This document shows, in pieces, positions 1-9,859 of a DNA stretch of 64,000 nt. The translations under genes were made by a program, and so were the position numbers. The first letter of the stretch is position 1. Each line of letters starts with the position of its first letter. The notes beneath the pieces were generated by a model. It searched no databases. It was not told the origin of the DNA and was given only the letters and a program-made list of their open reading frames with translations. Where the stretch lies: assembly GCF_025263685.1 (NCBI RefSeq), contig NZ_CP092109.1, positions 1 through 64,000 of the forward strand. The letters are read 5' to 3'. The DNA is from Geoalkalibacter halelectricus (GTDB lineage: Bacteria; Desulfobacterota; Desulfuromonadia; Desulfuromonadales; Geoalkalibacteraceae).

Positions 1-113
<113 letters not shown>

Positions 114-178
114 CGATGTAGATTGAATGGAACGGGGGCATTATTCCACAGGCGGAAGGAAAGAAAAAGGCCGCTGCG

Positions 179-730
179 TCAATAATACAGCAGCAGCGGA
201 ATGAGGGGGATGAGAAAGCCCGCGAGGGTCAAGAAAATGCAGCGGGGACGCATCCGGCCGCGTGGCAGGAGCAGCAGTCCGGTCAGAGCGAGAAGAATCA
301 AACCGACGGCGTAGAGATCGGCGATCCAGGTCCAGGCTTTCTTGGGATGATTGAGGTGCAGAAAATTGACGGCGTGCCAGAAAAATCGCGGCGCAGCACG
401 TTCGTACTCGACCAGGCCGCTGGGCAGATGAAACTGGATGACCCGCCCTTCGACGAACACCATCAGGCTCTCGGGGTCGGGCTGAAAAATGTTCTCGTAG
501 ACGGGCGGCTCACCGATTTTCCGCAGCAGTTCAAGAACTCTTTCTTCGCTGAGCACCCCGCGATAATCACTCGGCGCAATCTGCGCGCTCGCACTCTCGA
601 TCTTGTAGTTGGGATTCCAATGATGGAGGTGATTGACGGCGATGCCCGAGAGGGCGTAAATCAACGTCAGCCCGACACAGAGATAGCCGATGTCGCGGTG
701 CAGGGCATGACTGAACTTGCGCAGACCCAT
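179..730 (-). CDS. PepSY-associated transmembrane protein
   Basis: A 183-residue inner-membrane protein. The N-terminus reads RKFSHALHRDIGYLCVG, the typical start of the PepSY-associated TM helix family, and the first hydrophobic helix follows (about residues 14-34). A soluble loop of about 80 residues comes next, then two more hydrophobic helices near residues 135-155 and 163-182. PepSY-TM proteins are often linked to metal or heme metabolism or to flavin-reductase-like electron transfer; which applies here cannot be told. The ATG lies 8 bases after the stop of the upstream DUF4920 gene, so the two are very likely co-transcribed. The AGGTC upstream is a weak ribosome site, which also favours coupling. 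Confidence 0.75.
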   Translation of the reverse strand: MGLRKFSHALHRDIGYLCVGLTLIYALSGIAVNHLHHWNPNYKIESASAQIAPSDYRGVLSEERVLELLRKIGEPPVYENIFQPDPESLMVFVEGRVIQFHLPSGLVEYERAAPRFFWHAVNFLHLNHPKKAWTWIADLYAVGLILLALTGLLLLPRGRMRPRCIFLTLAGFLIPLIPLLLYY

Positions 731-738
731 GATACCGG

Positions 739-1203
739 CTAAAGACCTTCGACCACGGCACCCAGGCCCCGCAGTTGATAAAACGTGTCGGTGGTGGAGC
801 GGTCGGCCGGATCGGGTATTTTATTGGGATCGAGGGGAGTACGGGCAAAGCCGAACTGGTTCTCGCGCACGATCTTCTGCCAAACACCTTCGACAACGGC
901 CGTCTTGCCGCGCGCGGTCAGGGGAAAGACCATGTCGTAGTCGTCGACCTTGACATGCACGCTCTCAAAGGGGCGCTCGCCGGCGATGTTCATCCAGCAG
1001 CCGCGCAGGGCGCAGACTTCCACCACCAACCCTTTGATCTGAACAGTCTGGCCGACATAGGCATCCGGATCGTCCAATAGCACCGAGACGGGCGTCGTTT
1101 CCGTCAGGCTAAGCCCTTGACCGAAGGACTGGGCGGATACAGGCGCGGCCCAGAGGCTGATGCACAGCAAGACCAACAGGGTATGAACCGACAAGGTTTT
1201 CAT
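739..1203 (-). CDS. Exported DUF4920-type protein
   Basis: A 154-residue protein with a clear signal peptide (residues 1-24, ending SAQS). The mature part contains the DUF4920 pattern: VGQTVQIKGLVVEVCALRGCWM, with two cysteines five residues apart, then a beta-rich stretch with FPLTARGKTAVVEG. The fold resembles small OB-type periplasmic domains. Its role is unknown; the CALRGCW motif could bind metal or form a disulfide, which is inference. AAAGGAAT lies just before the ATG. It is first in a two-gene unit with the PepSY-type membrane protein, behind a strong sigma-70 style promoter. Confidence 0.72.
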   Translation of the reverse strand: MKTLSVHTLLVLLCISLWAAPVSAQSFGQGLSLTETTPVSVLLDDPDAYVGQTVQIKGLVVEVCALRGCWMNIAGERPFESVHVKVDDYDMVFPLTARGKTAVVEGVWQKIVRENQFGFARTPLDPNKIPDPADRSTTDTFYQLRGLGAVVEGL

Positions 1204-1243
1204 ATTATTCCTTTACTCTATATGTTGATATATTCTAACTCGG

Positions 1244-1273
1244 ATATTAGACAAGATTCTCGGTTGGTGTCAA
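1244..1273 (-). promoter_or_regulatory. Sigma-70 promoter of the DUF4920 operon
   Basis: On the minus strand TTGACA (1268-1273) is followed after 18 bases by TAATAT (1244-1249), about 40 bases before the DUF4920 start. Both boxes match the consensus well. Confidence 0.6.
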
Positions 1274-1293
1274 TAAGGAGCAAAAATGTGCCC

Positions 1294-2211
1294 TCACCCG
1301 AACACCGACCACTGCGTCCGCTGCGCCAGCAAATGCACGGCTTCGGTGCCCAGGCGCGAATTCCCCAGGGGCGTCAACCCCGGCGACCAGACGGCGATGG
1401 ACGCCTTGCCGGGCACAATGACCAGAATCCCGCCGCCCACACCGCTTTTGGCCGGCAATCCAACACGAAAGGCAAAATCGCCTGAGCCGTCGTAGTGGCC
1501 GCAGGTCATCATCAGGGCGTTGATGCGCCGGATGCGCGACGGCGAGATCAGGTGCGGCATGCCCCGCGCATTGACCAGAAAGCGCCCCGCCATGGCCAGT
1601 TGGCGACAGGACATTTCCACCGCGCACTGATGAAAGTAGGTGCCCAGGGTCAGCTCCGGCTCATGGGTCAAGTTGCCGAAACCGCGCATGAAGTGCGCCA
1701 GGGCGAGGTTGCGGTGACCCGTCTCTTTTTCGGATCGGGCCACGGCCTCGTTGATGTAGATGTTCGGATCATCAGCCGCGGTGCGAATGAAGGTCAGCAG
1801 CCCCGCCAGGGCCTCCTTGGGCGAACTGCTCGCCAGAATGACGTCGGTGACGACGATGGCGCCGGCGTTGATGAAGGGATTGCGCGGGATGCCTTTTTCA
1901 TGCTCCAACTGCAGGATGGAATTGAAGGCATGACCGGAAGGTTCGCGCCCGACCCGCTTCCACAGCTGGTTGCCGACCCGCCCGAGGGCGATGGCCAAGG
2001 TAAAGACCTTGGAGATGCTCTGAATGGAAAAGGGCACCTCGGCATCACCGACGGACAGCAGTCGCCCATCAGGCAGGGCGACGGCCAAGCCGAACTGCTT
2101 GGGATCAACGCGCGCCAGTTCGGGAATGTAAGTCGCGACCTCGCCGTGATCGCTTCGCGCGGTAACCTGTTCGTGGATCTGGTCGAGGATATCCTGCAGA
2201 TTTGTTGGCAT
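1294..2211 (-). CDS. glsA: Glutaminase A
   Basis: Hydrolyses L-glutamine to glutamate and ammonia in the cytoplasm. The protein has 305 residues from the chosen ATG (MPTNLQDIL), the family's usual length. It carries the serine beta-lactamase-like motif SISK (in [13 protein letters not shown]) that holds the catalytic Ser and Lys, plus [10 protein letters not shown] and the late [15 protein letters not shown] segment typical of bacterial glutaminases. The reading frame is open for 32 codons further upstream, but those residues are not family-like. It stands alone; the convergent or flanking genes show no metabolic link. Glutamate synthase is encoded 33 kb away in the same window. Confidence 0.93.
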   Translation of the reverse strand: MPTNLQDILDQIHEQVTARSDHGEVATYIPELARVDPKQFGLAVALPDGRLLSVGDAEVPFSIQSISKVFTLAIALGRVGNQLWKRVGREPSGHAFNSILQLEHEKGIPRNPFINAGAIVVTDVILASSSPKEALAGLLTFIRTAADDPNIYINEAVARSEKETGHRNLALAHFMRGFGNLTHEPELTLGTYFHQCAVEMSCRQLAMAGRFLVNARGMPHLISPSRIRRINALMMTCGHYDGSGDFAFRVGLPAKSGVGGGILVIVPGKASIAVWSPGLTPLGNSRLGTEAVHLLAQRTQWSVFG

Positions 2212-2381
2212 GTCGGTCCCCGAAAAAATGTTTCCCATCACCCGGCTACAGTAGCGCAAAACCTCAAGAGCCGACAAGACAAGGTCCGTGTCAGAGAGGA
2301 TGTCCATGATAAAATAGCGGCCGAACCCTCATGGATCCGGCCGCTGCACGCTGCCCTTCAATGTCATTTCACATCAATTGA

Positions 2382-2666
2382 TTACCTTTGCCACTCCCCT
2401 CCGGACACCAGCGTCGCACTGCCCGCCAACAAGGTGACGTATCTCTTGTCATCCGCGAACACATGGCGCACGGCAATGCGCGTGTCTTCATCCTCGGGCA
2501 CCAGCATATCGCCGGCAAAGACTTCGTATTCCTCATTGAGCACCAGGGCGATGCCCTGCGGATCTTCATCAACGGCCGCGGGATTGCTGCTGCTTCCGCC
2601 GCATCCGGCAACCAACAGCAACAGCAGCGCGGCCAGGGCCAACATCAAGAGATTCCTTATTTTCAT
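2382..2666 (-). CDS. Small lipoprotein following the giant GLUG protein
   Basis: A 94-residue predicted lipoprotein. Residues 1-21 form a signal peptide ending in the lipobox VAGC, followed by GGSSSN and an acidic 65-residue domain with no family I recognise (contains EEYEVFAGDMLVPEDEDTR). The chosen ATG has GGGGAG seven bases upstream; an ATG five codons earlier overlaps the stop of the upstream giant gene as TGATG and is possible through coupling. The 14-base gap to that gene indicates one transcript, so it may be an accessory or anchoring partner of the giant protein. That role is inference. Confidence 0.65.
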   Translation of the reverse strand: MKIRNLLMLALAALLLLLVAGCGGSSSNPAAVDEDPQGIALVLNEEYEVFAGDMLVPEDEDTRIAVRHVFADDKRYVTLLAGSATLVSGGEWQR

Positions 2667-2680
2667 GGCGATTCTCCCCA

Positions 2681-5600
2681 TCAGAAGTGCAATTCGTGGC
2701 TGACCCGAGTTTCAATACGGATTTGCAGGCCTTCCATCTCATCCCCTTCGATAACGATCTCGTTGCCTGCTTCAAAGGCGTCGATGTCCAGGGTTAGTGT
2801 GGAAGAGGCTCTTTCCCAAGCCTCGGCTTGTGCGTTGTAGACTTCAAACCAAGTTCGGCTTTCGCCAAAGATATCCGTGCGCACCACCGAGCGAATCTGC
2901 CTGCCGCCGACATCCTTGGGCGGCCCCAAGGTCACAATTTCCCCGCTTTCCTCTATGGAAGTAAAAGCGCCGGGCAGCTCGCAGGTCACTTCAGTGACGA
3001 TCTCACCATCGCTGTTTTCCCCACTAAGAATCATCCGATGCACGGCGCGGCCGTCGCTGCGAGCCTCAACCTGGATAGTGATGGTGACGCCCTCTCTATC
3101 AAGACCGGCGGTTGTAATGACCATGGGGTTTTCGGGGTCTTCCCGGTTGGCCAGGGTGATGGAACCGGGCAACCTGCTGACCGCGCTGGTGATCGAAAGC
3201 ACTTCTCCCGTTACGGGATCGAGCCGCGTCACCCGGTGGGAAGAGTCAACGTCCGGGCTTGGGTCATAGCTTTCCTCGATCTGGATGGAATCGACAGGCG
3301 CGGGGTCCGTCGGCGCGGGGTCCGTCGGCGTGGGATCCGTCGGCGTGGGGTCCGTCGGCGTAGGGTCCGTCGGCGTAGGGTCCGTAGGATCAGGCTCCGT
3401 AGGATCAGGCTCGATGGCCTGGAAGCTGGCGTTGATGGTGCATGCACCCACAATCGGCGCCGTCACATACGTGGTGCCACTGAGGCTGCCACCGCAGCCG
3501 CTGACCGAGGCGATGAGGTAGCCAGTGTGCGCTGTGACTGTGAATTGCGCCGTGTTTCCGGAAACGATTATCTGTACTTCGGGCGTGATGCTGCCACCGG
3601 TGTCGGCAACCGCCGTGACGTAATAGCTCGGCGGTTTGGTCCCGATCACCCAGACGGAATCGTCCTCGCTTGGCCATCCCAGGCGGATGAAGGGGTAGTT
3701 CTGCACCAGGTTGGCATCCTCCTGGATATCCCAGCCGGCAGCGCCATACAGAGCCAAGGACTTCATTTCTTCGCTGGTCCTTGGCTCGCCTTTGCCGGTG
3801 TCGGACTGACCGCTGGTTTGGCTGTCGTAATAGGAGGCGACAATCGTTGCATCGGAGAGCTTGCCAGCCAGACCGCCTGCCGCGGTGTTGGCGATAACGC
3901 GACCGATGGCATAGGAGTTTTCGACCATGACGGCCCCACCGGAGCCACTGAGCTCACCGACCAGGCCGCCGACTTCATCACCGCCTATGACCGAGCCACT
4001 TGCAAAGCAATCCGTGATCAAGGAGCGGTACGCGCTTCCCACCAAGCCGCCAACATAGGAAGTTCCCTCGACGGTGCCTATGGCATAGGAAGCTTCAACC
4101 TTGGCCTCCTCGCGATAGAGATCGCCTACCAGGCCGCCAACGGACGAACCGGAGCTGATGACATTGCCAGAAGCATAAGAGCGAGAAATCAGGCCATCGG
4201 CTCGTCCAGCCAGGCCACCGATAGAGCTAGCAGTGCCTGTGACCGTGCCGCTTGCATGCGAGAAGGAAATGACTGAGCCTCCCTGAGCGAACCCAACAAG
4301 GGCACCCGATCTGCTGTCCGCGACGACATTCCCGGTGGCGTAGGATCTATCGACCGTCCCTTCCAAGGTTCCAACCAGCCCGCCGACATCTCCAAGGCCT
4401 TCCACGCGCCCTGACGCGTGGGAGTCGAAAAGAAGGCTTCCTTCAAAACCAAAGCCAACCAGCCCGCCGATTCGCCAGCGCTCGCCAAACACATCGGACT
4501 CAGAATGCGAAAAGGAAACACTTGAGTCGCGCATGATGCCGATCAGACCGCCGATGTCCGAGTCGCCCTCAACCCGGCCGGCAGAGCTTGAACTGGTGAC
4601 CGAAGACCGATTGAGGTTGCCGATCAACCCGCCCAGGTAGCCGACCGTCGTGCTGCCGGCATGCAGCACAGAAACGTCTGCATGGCAGTTCGCAACGGTC
4701 GAGTCCGTCAGTTCACCGGCAAGACCGCCGGAATCGCCACTATGCACCGTGACTGAACCGGTGACTTCAACATTTCGGATCGTGACATGATCCGCACGGC
4801 CCACCAAGGCCCCCACATGGTCTAAGCCCGTTATGGCGACATCGCTCAGCACGATATCGCTGAACATTGCGCCATCGGCATAGCCGAACAGCCCGACCAG
4901 GCTGGCCGCAGGTGTGTTGATTGAAAGATTGGCGATGGTTTTGCCGCCGCCATCCAACTGCCCGGTAAAGGGGGCGGCGTAGGTGCCGATGGGTTCCCAC
5001 TGGCCAGCGCCCGAAAGATCGACATCGTCGCCCAGCACAAAATAGGCATCCGGGAAGTTGCGCACCTCCGAGAGTTGTCCTGGGGTGGAAATCTCAAAGG
5101 GATTGAGCTCCGTGCCGTCGCCTGCGTCAAAGATCTGCTCGAAGGCAAAAGTGATATGGCAATCGGCACCGATTGCGCCGGTTGTGTACTGCAAGCCGCT
5201 CCAACTGCCGGCGGGGCATGTGCCGCCCACGGCGCCAGTGTGGTGGCCAGGATTTGGGGTCACGGTAAAATTCACCGAACTGCCGTGATTGATGGTTTGA
5301 TTTCCAGAGGGGCTGACAGTGCCGCCCGCGCCGGCAGAGGAACTGACCGTATAGGTGGCTGGTTGACACGAAACGAGCACGTTGCTCACATCGTCATCAC
5401 CCAAGGTGCCGCTGCCATAGGACACGCTGCAAATCTGCCCCGGTGGATTGTTGAGCACCGCAACCTCGAAGGTCGCGCCTTTCTCAAGGGGTGTTGCAAA
5501 TGTGAAGGCGCCATCGGCGTTGATGCTGAGGTCGTCGCCGCCGTTGTTCTGCAGCACGAGAGTGCCGCTTAAGCCACTCACCGTGCCTCCGATGGTGCTA

Positions 5601-8600
5601 AGCACCAAGGGCTCTTGAGTCAGCCAGAAAACAACCGTGCGCGGCCCTGCGGTGTATGTCAGGGTGCCCAGCCGCGGATTGTCTGATTCATTGGTCTGCA
5701 CGGCATAAACCGTGGTGCCCTCGCCTGTGCCGTCAGCGCCGGAGGCCAGGCCGATCCATGCATCGCTCGCGGCTGTGCTCCAGGGCAGATTGGCGTTGAC
5801 GCTGATCTGCTGCCCTGCGGCAGCAGAACCCCAATGCTCACGATCCTGTGGATCGATGCGCAGATAGGGAGCCGCACCACTCTGGGTCACATCGACTTCG
5901 TGATCCGTGCCGTTTGCGCTCAAGGTGATGGTGGCGTTGCGTGCATCGAGCGTGTTGTTTTCTGCGAGGCGATAGAGGACAACGCCGGCGCCTTCGCCGC
6001 TGGCACCTTCAGTGATCGTGATCCAGTCGGCGCTGGTGGTGGCGGACCAGTTGCTGTTGCCGGCCACCCGGATCTGGTGACCGCTTGAGGCCAGCGCGCC
6101 GTGCGTGTTTTTGCTTGGGGCCAGATCAAAGTGCGCGGCCTGAACAACACTCAAGGTGCGCGTAAGCCCGCTGTCGTCGCTGACGGTTATGGTGCCACTG
6201 CGTGGCGCGCAACTGTTGTTTTGCTCGACCGCGTAGATCAGGGTGCCGTTATCGACCCCCGCGCCTGCCGATTCGATGGTGATCCAGTCGTCCTCGGTCG
6301 TAGCGCTCCAGACGGTGTTGGCGACAATCTGCACTGCGTGCCCGGCCGCTTGCGCGTCACCATGCAGGTGGCTTGTTTCCGAAAGGCTCAGGCTCAAAGG
6401 GACAGTCTGCAAGTGAGGATACCTTGACCCCTCGATGATCTGCCAGTTGCCGCCTGCGCCAAAGCTCCACCCCGCATAGGTTGCTTGCTGCTGCATCTGC
6501 GCGGTTGTCCTGCCGCTGGCCATGTCCTGGGCGCCCGACTGCCCGGAGGTGTCGACATCCCAATAGTTGTCTGATCCGGCATAGCCACTGGATGTGCCGC
6601 TAAAACCGCCAACATTGCTTGTTGAGCCACTGACCGCGCCTGCGCTGTACGAGCTATTCACCGTGGGAGATGGGCAACCAAAACACTGCGCTGGCTCCCC
6701 AACAAGGCCGCCGACATAATCATTGCCGCTGACCGCTACCTGACTGTAACAGTTGGTGAGGGTGCTGCCCGTGAGGCGCCCCACCAGGCCCCCTGCCCGG
6801 TTGCGCGCAGACACGGACCCAGCAGCATAGGAATTCCGAACCAAGGAATTGCTGCTCACAAGGCCAGCCAACCCACCGGTGAAGGAGCTCCCCCTGATGT
6901 CAACCGCCGCACTGGAATAGTTAACAGTTCCACCGTAAATCGCGCCGGCCAGGCCACCAGTATAGCCCTCTGTTGTATAGGACGTGGCCGCCGTGATCAG
7001 CCCGGAGACATGAACGGAATCGATCTGTGAGTCCTGAGCAATGCCCGCAAGCCCGCCGGAATTCTTTTCTGCAAGAATCGCGACATTTTCCAGGCTAAGA
7101 TCCTTGATGAGCGCCTCGTATGTATAGGCGAACAAGCCCTGGTGGTAGTCTCCCAGGCGGTTGATCGACAAATTGCGGATAACATGACCTGCGCCATCAA
7201 GAACGCCTGTGAAGGGAGCCATGTCGTGGCCAACTGGCTCCCATCCCTGCCCACTGTTCCATGCCACCGTTGCCGAAAGATCGATATCGTTGGTGAGCCT
7301 GTAGTGAGCGCCTATATCAAGGCGCATGGCGTTGAGTTCATCGGCGCTGGTGATGAGGTAGGGATCGTCCTCAATGCCGCTTCCAGCCAAATCGGTCAGG
7401 GCCAGTGGTTGGGGATCAGCATAATGGCCGAGATCTCGCAGCTTTGGATAATCCAGGCCCTCATCGATGCGCCACGATGCAGAAAAATTGAAGCCGTCGT
7501 AGCTGAGACGCTGGCGCATCTGCGCCGTGTCCATGCCGGTTCCAAGAGCGCTTTGCTGCTGCCCAGAGGCCTCTTTGTCCCAGTAGCTGTAAAAGACGCC
7601 GCCATTGAGGTGTTGGCCCAACAGGCCTCCGACCGTTTCCAGAGTTCCCGTGACCAACCCCGTGCTATAAGAGTGACTGATGTACCCAGGCGTTCCCGTG
7701 CTGCCAATCCTTCCCAGGTTCCCCACCAGGCCTCCGACATGACCGGAGCCCTCCACCGCGGCACGACTGAACGCATTGGCAAGGATGCTTCGCCCATACA
7801 CATGTCCGGCCAGCCCCCCTGATGAGTCGGTGCTGCGGGTGCTGCCGCTCACCTTACCTTCGGCAGAAACATGGCTCACGTAGGCCCAGAGAACGGAGCC
7901 GAACAGGCCGCCTGCATTGCCAGTTGCCCTAACGGACACTGTGCCGTGGAGGTCGATGGCTGTTGCGAGCGCGGTGATCGATCCGGAAGAGCCGCTGCCT
8001 GAGAAGATGCCTGCGATGCCGCCTGTATCATTACCTCGCACCTGCCCCGTGACATGTATCGCACGCAGGGTCGTGGTTCCGGACGTGCTTCCAACCAGGC
8101 CTCCGGCTGCGGAGCCGTCGGTGTAGACGTTGAAGTTTTCAAGGCGCAGATTGCGAAAGTCGGCACCGTTTGCGCGGGCAAACAGCCCGCCGGGCATCGT
8201 GGTGTAGCCAGGCCTGCTGACAAAGGTGGCCAGGTTGCGAATCGCAAACCCGTTGCCATTGAGGCTGCCGGTGAAATCGGAGGTCGAGACGACTGAGTTC
8301 CCGATTGGCTCCCAGCCAATGCCCCACGGGCTTGACTGAGTCCAGGCGACGCTGGCCGAGAGATCGATGTCCGCGGTCAGGACGTAGTGGGCCGACAGAT
8401 CCTGGCGCATGGCGTTGAGTTCATCGGCGTTGCTGATCTGGTAGGGGTTTTGCGCGCTGCCGTCGCCGGCAAGATCTGCCAGGTTGATAGGGGCAGGCGG
8501 TGCATAGAGACTTAGATCCTGGAAGACAGGGTAATGGCTGCCCTCGACGATGCTCCACAGGCTGTGGAAGTTAAAGCCGGCGAAGGTGTCGCGCTGGCGC

Positions 8601-9589
8601 ATCTGCGCCGTGGTTTTCGGCTTGGCTTCATAGCTGCTACCGGAACCTTGCCCATTTTGCTGCCCGGAGTTGTCACGGTCGAAATAGCTGTCCCACGTGT
8701 AGGCGTCTGCGCCGCTGAAGCCGCCGACGTTGTCCCCGGCCCCAGAGACAAGGCCACTGCTGTAGGCGCGATGGATATGGGAACTGGTGTTGGAGTCGCC
8801 TGCCTTGCCGACGAAGCCGCCCACAAGATCATTGCCCTCGACATGGGCCTGGCTGTAACTGTCGGCAATGAGGATATAGGAATAGTAGCCACTGATGTTG
8901 CCGACCACGCCGCCTACCCGTATCTCTCCTAAAACCGAGCCGTGCGAAGCCAGATTGTAAAAGGCCGATGTGCCGTTGATTGTACCAATGACGCCGCCGA
9001 CGTTGGCCGTCCCGCTGACCGTGACCTCGGTGGCCACATCGCGCATACTGCCGCGATAGTAACCGACCACGCCGCCCGTGTGGCCAACCCCCGAAATGAC
9101 GCCGCTGACCCGCAGGGCGCTGACATGAATTGCCGTCAATTGTCCGTCGACATAACCTGCCAGGGCGCCAGTATAGTCGGCGCCGTAAACTTCTACGTTC
9201 TCAAGAGTTAGGCGCTGGATCGTTGCATCGTGCAGGTAGGCGAACAATCCCTGATAGGCGGTTTGCGGCCGGTTAATGCGCAGATTGCGGATGACGTGGC
9301 CGCTGCCGTCGAGCGATCCATGGAAGCGCTGAGCGACGAGAGAGCTGCCGATTGGCGCCCAACCTTCTGCGTCACGGTAAGGCCAAAGGTCGATATCCGC
9401 GACGAGAACAAAGTGCTTGTCTGCGTGCGCAGTACCCACGTAGTTGCGCACGCTGTCAAGCTGCTGCGCAGTGGCGATCTGCCACGGGTCCTGCGCTGTA
9501 CCACTGCCGCCTGAAAAGTCCTGTGCCCAGGCAGAAATTGGCCAAGCCAACAGCAGTGCCACAAACAGCAACTGTATACGTCTCATCAT
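2681..9589 (-). CDS. Giant exported GLUG/BACON-like repeat protein
   Basis: A protein of about 2302 residues with signal peptide MMRRIQLLFVALLLAWPISA. Three homologous blocks (about residues 25-370, 370-735, 735-1055) each open with a DLAGxGxxxxPYxIxxADELNAMR-type segment and contain many GLUG motifs (G-GLVG, G-AG repeats). Three BACON-like domains follow (about 1060-1325, each with W(S/T)x6DWI), then a beta domain with GGTVSPSGNQTINHGSS, a fourth GLUG block (about 1486-1963), another GGSITP domain, a Pro-Thr-Asp linker (about 2060-2098) and a 200-residue C-terminal domain. I see no LPXTG or autotransporter barrel. GLUG and BACON modules occur in surface adhesins and glycan-binding proteins, so an adhesin or matrix role is inferred. 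AAGGGAG precedes the ATG pair at 9589/9586; 35 further upstream codons lack a signal peptide. Confidence 0.85.
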   Translation of the reverse strand: MMRRIQLLFVALLLAWPISAWAQDFSGGSGTAQDPWQIATAQQLDSVRNYVGTAHADKHFVLVADIDLWPYRDAEGWAPIGSSLVAQRFHGSLDGSGHVIRNLRINRPQTAYQGLFAYLHDATIQRLTLENVEVYGADYTGALAGYVDGQLTAIHVSALRVSGVISGVGHTGGVVGYYRGSMRDVATEVTVSGTANVGGVIGTINGTSAFYNLASHGSVLGEIRVGGVVGNISGYYSYILIADSYSQAHVEGNDLVGGFVGKAGDSNTSSHIHRAYSSGLVSGAGDNVGGFSGADAYTWDSYFDRDNSGQQNGQGSGSSYEAKPKTTAQMRQRDTFAGFNFHSLWSIVEGSHYPVFQDLSLYAPPAPINLADLAGDGSAQNPYQISNADELNAMRQDLSAHYVLTADIDLSASVAWTQSSPWGIGWEPIGNSVVSTSDFTGSLNGNGFAIRNLATFVSRPGYTTMPGGLFARANGADFRNLRLENFNVYTDGSAAGGLVGSTSGTTTLRAIHVTGQVRGNDTGGIAGIFSGSGSSGSITALATAIDLHGTVSVRATGNAGGLFGSVLWAYVSHVSAEGKVSGSTRSTDSSGGLAGHVYGRSILANAFSRAAVEGSGHVGGLVGNLGRIGSTGTPGYISHSYSTGLVTGTLETVGGLLGQHLNGGVFYSYWDKEASGQQQSALGTGMDTAQMRQRLSYDGFNFSASWRIDEGLDYPKLRDLGHYADPQPLALTDLAGSGIEDDPYLITSADELNAMRLDIGAHYRLTNDIDLSATVAWNSGQGWEPVGHDMAPFTGVLDGAGHVIRNLSINRLGDYHQGLFAYTYEALIKDLSLENVAILAEKNSGGLAGIAQDSQIDSVHVSGLITAATSYTTEGYTGGLAGAIYGGTVNYSSAAVDIRGSSFTGGLAGLVSSNSLVRNSYAAGSVSARNRAGGLVGRLTGSTLTNCYSQVAVSGNDYVGGLVGEPAQCFGCPSPTVNSSYSAGAVSGSTSNVGGFSGTSSGYAGSDNYWDVDTSGQSGAQDMASGRTTAQMQQQATYAGWSFGAGGNWQIIEGSRYPHLQTVPLSLSLSETSHLHGDAQAAGHAVQIVANTVWSATTEDDWITIESAGAGVDNGTLIYAVEQNNSCAPRSGTITVSDDSGLTRTLSVVQAAHFDLAPSKNTHGALASSGHQIRVAGNSNWSATTSADWITITEGASGEGAGVVLYRLAENNTLDARNATITLSANGTDHEVDVTQSGAAPYLRIDPQDREHWGSAAAGQQISVNANLPWSTAASDAWIGLASGADGTGEGTTVYAVQTNESDNPRLGTLTYTAGPRTVVFWLTQEPLVLSTIGGTVSGLSGTLVLQNNGGDDLSINADGAFTFATPLEKGATFEVAVLNNPPGQICSVSYGSGTLGDDDVSNVLVSCQPATYTVSSSAGAGGTVSPSGNQTINHGSSVNFTVTPNPGHHTGAVGGTCPAGSWSGLQYTTGAIGADCHITFAFEQIFDAGDGTELNPFEISTPGQLSEVRNFPDAYFVLGDDVDLSGAGQWEPIGTYAAPFTGQLDGGGKTIANLSINTPAASLVGLFGYADGAMFSDIVLSDVAITGLDHVGALVGRADHVTIRNVEVTGSVTVHSGDSGGLAGELTDSTVANCHADVSVLHAGSTTVGYLGGLIGNLNRSSVTSSSSAGRVEGDSDIGGLIGIMRDSSVSFSHSESDVFGERWRIGGLVGFGFEGSLLFDSHASGRVEGLGDVGGLVGTLEGTVDRSYATGNVVADSRSGALVGFAQGGSVISFSHASGTVTGTASSIGGLAGRADGLISRSYASGNVISSGSSVGGLVGDLYREEAKVEASYAIGTVEGTSYVGGLVGSAYRSLITDCFASGSVIGGDEVGGLVGELSGSGGAVMVENSYAIGRVIANTAAGGLAGKLSDATIVASYYDSQTSGQSDTGKGEPRTSEEMKSLALYGAAGWDIQEDANLVQNYPFIRLGWPSEDDSVWVIGTKPPSYYVTAVADTGGSITPEVQIIVSGNTAQFTVTAHTGYLIASVSGCGGSLSGTTYVTAPIVGACTINASFQAIEPDPTEPDPTDPTPTDPTPTDPTPTDPTPTDPAPTDPAPVDSIQIEESYDPSPDVDSSHRVTRLDPVTGEVLSITSAVSRLPGSITLANREDPENPMVITTAGLDREGVTITIQVEARSDGRAVHRMILSGENSDGEIVTEVTCELPGAFTSIEESGEIVTLGPPKDVGGRQIRSVVRTDIFGESRTWFEVYNAQAEAWERASSTLTLDIDAFEAGNEIVIEGDEMEGLQIRIETRVSHELHF
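3301..3405 (-). repeat. 15-bp tandem repeat coding a Pro-Thr-Asp linker
   Basis: Seven near-identical 15-base units of the type GGGTCCGTCGGCG plus two bases lie in tandem inside the giant gene. They encode TPTDP-type pentapeptides and form a flexible linker before the C-terminal domain. Copy number is likely to vary between strains. Confidence 0.8.
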
Positions 9590-9711
9590 CAAGCTCCCTT
9601 CCCGACCAAGCCGATATCGACCAAAGCTTTCTCTTAGCTCCAATAAGCCTCTAGTCCGCGTCAGAATTAAGCAAAATCCATTTAAAATAATCAATCACTG
9701 CGCAGAAAAAC

Positions 9712-9732
9712 AAAAGTCGACTATTTGTAAAC
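9712..9732. promoter_or_regulatory. Shared upstream motif, copy 1
   Basis: AAAAGTCGAC followed by TATTTGTAAAC. It sits midway between the divergent giant GLUG gene and the lipoprotein gene (about 123 and 128 bases from their starts). It matches 17 of 21 bases of the segment at 10465-10485 upstream of the LuxR-type regulator. Possible shared operator; no known factor is assigned. Confidence 0.4.
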
Positions 9733-9859
9733 TTTCGTGTTTAGCGTCGCTTTTTTTGATTTTTCTGGGAAAATAGCGATCAGGGGTTTATTGGCCCCTG
9801 GCATGGATTCTTCCAACACGCGCCTCACGGCGCTGAACAGTCCGAAGAGGAGAAAAGGA

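Noticed and set aside
3700-9500. Repetitive region that might suggest a CRISPR or satellite
   Set aside because: The periodicity is at the protein level (GLUG motifs in one long frame) and there are no identical spaced direct repeats.
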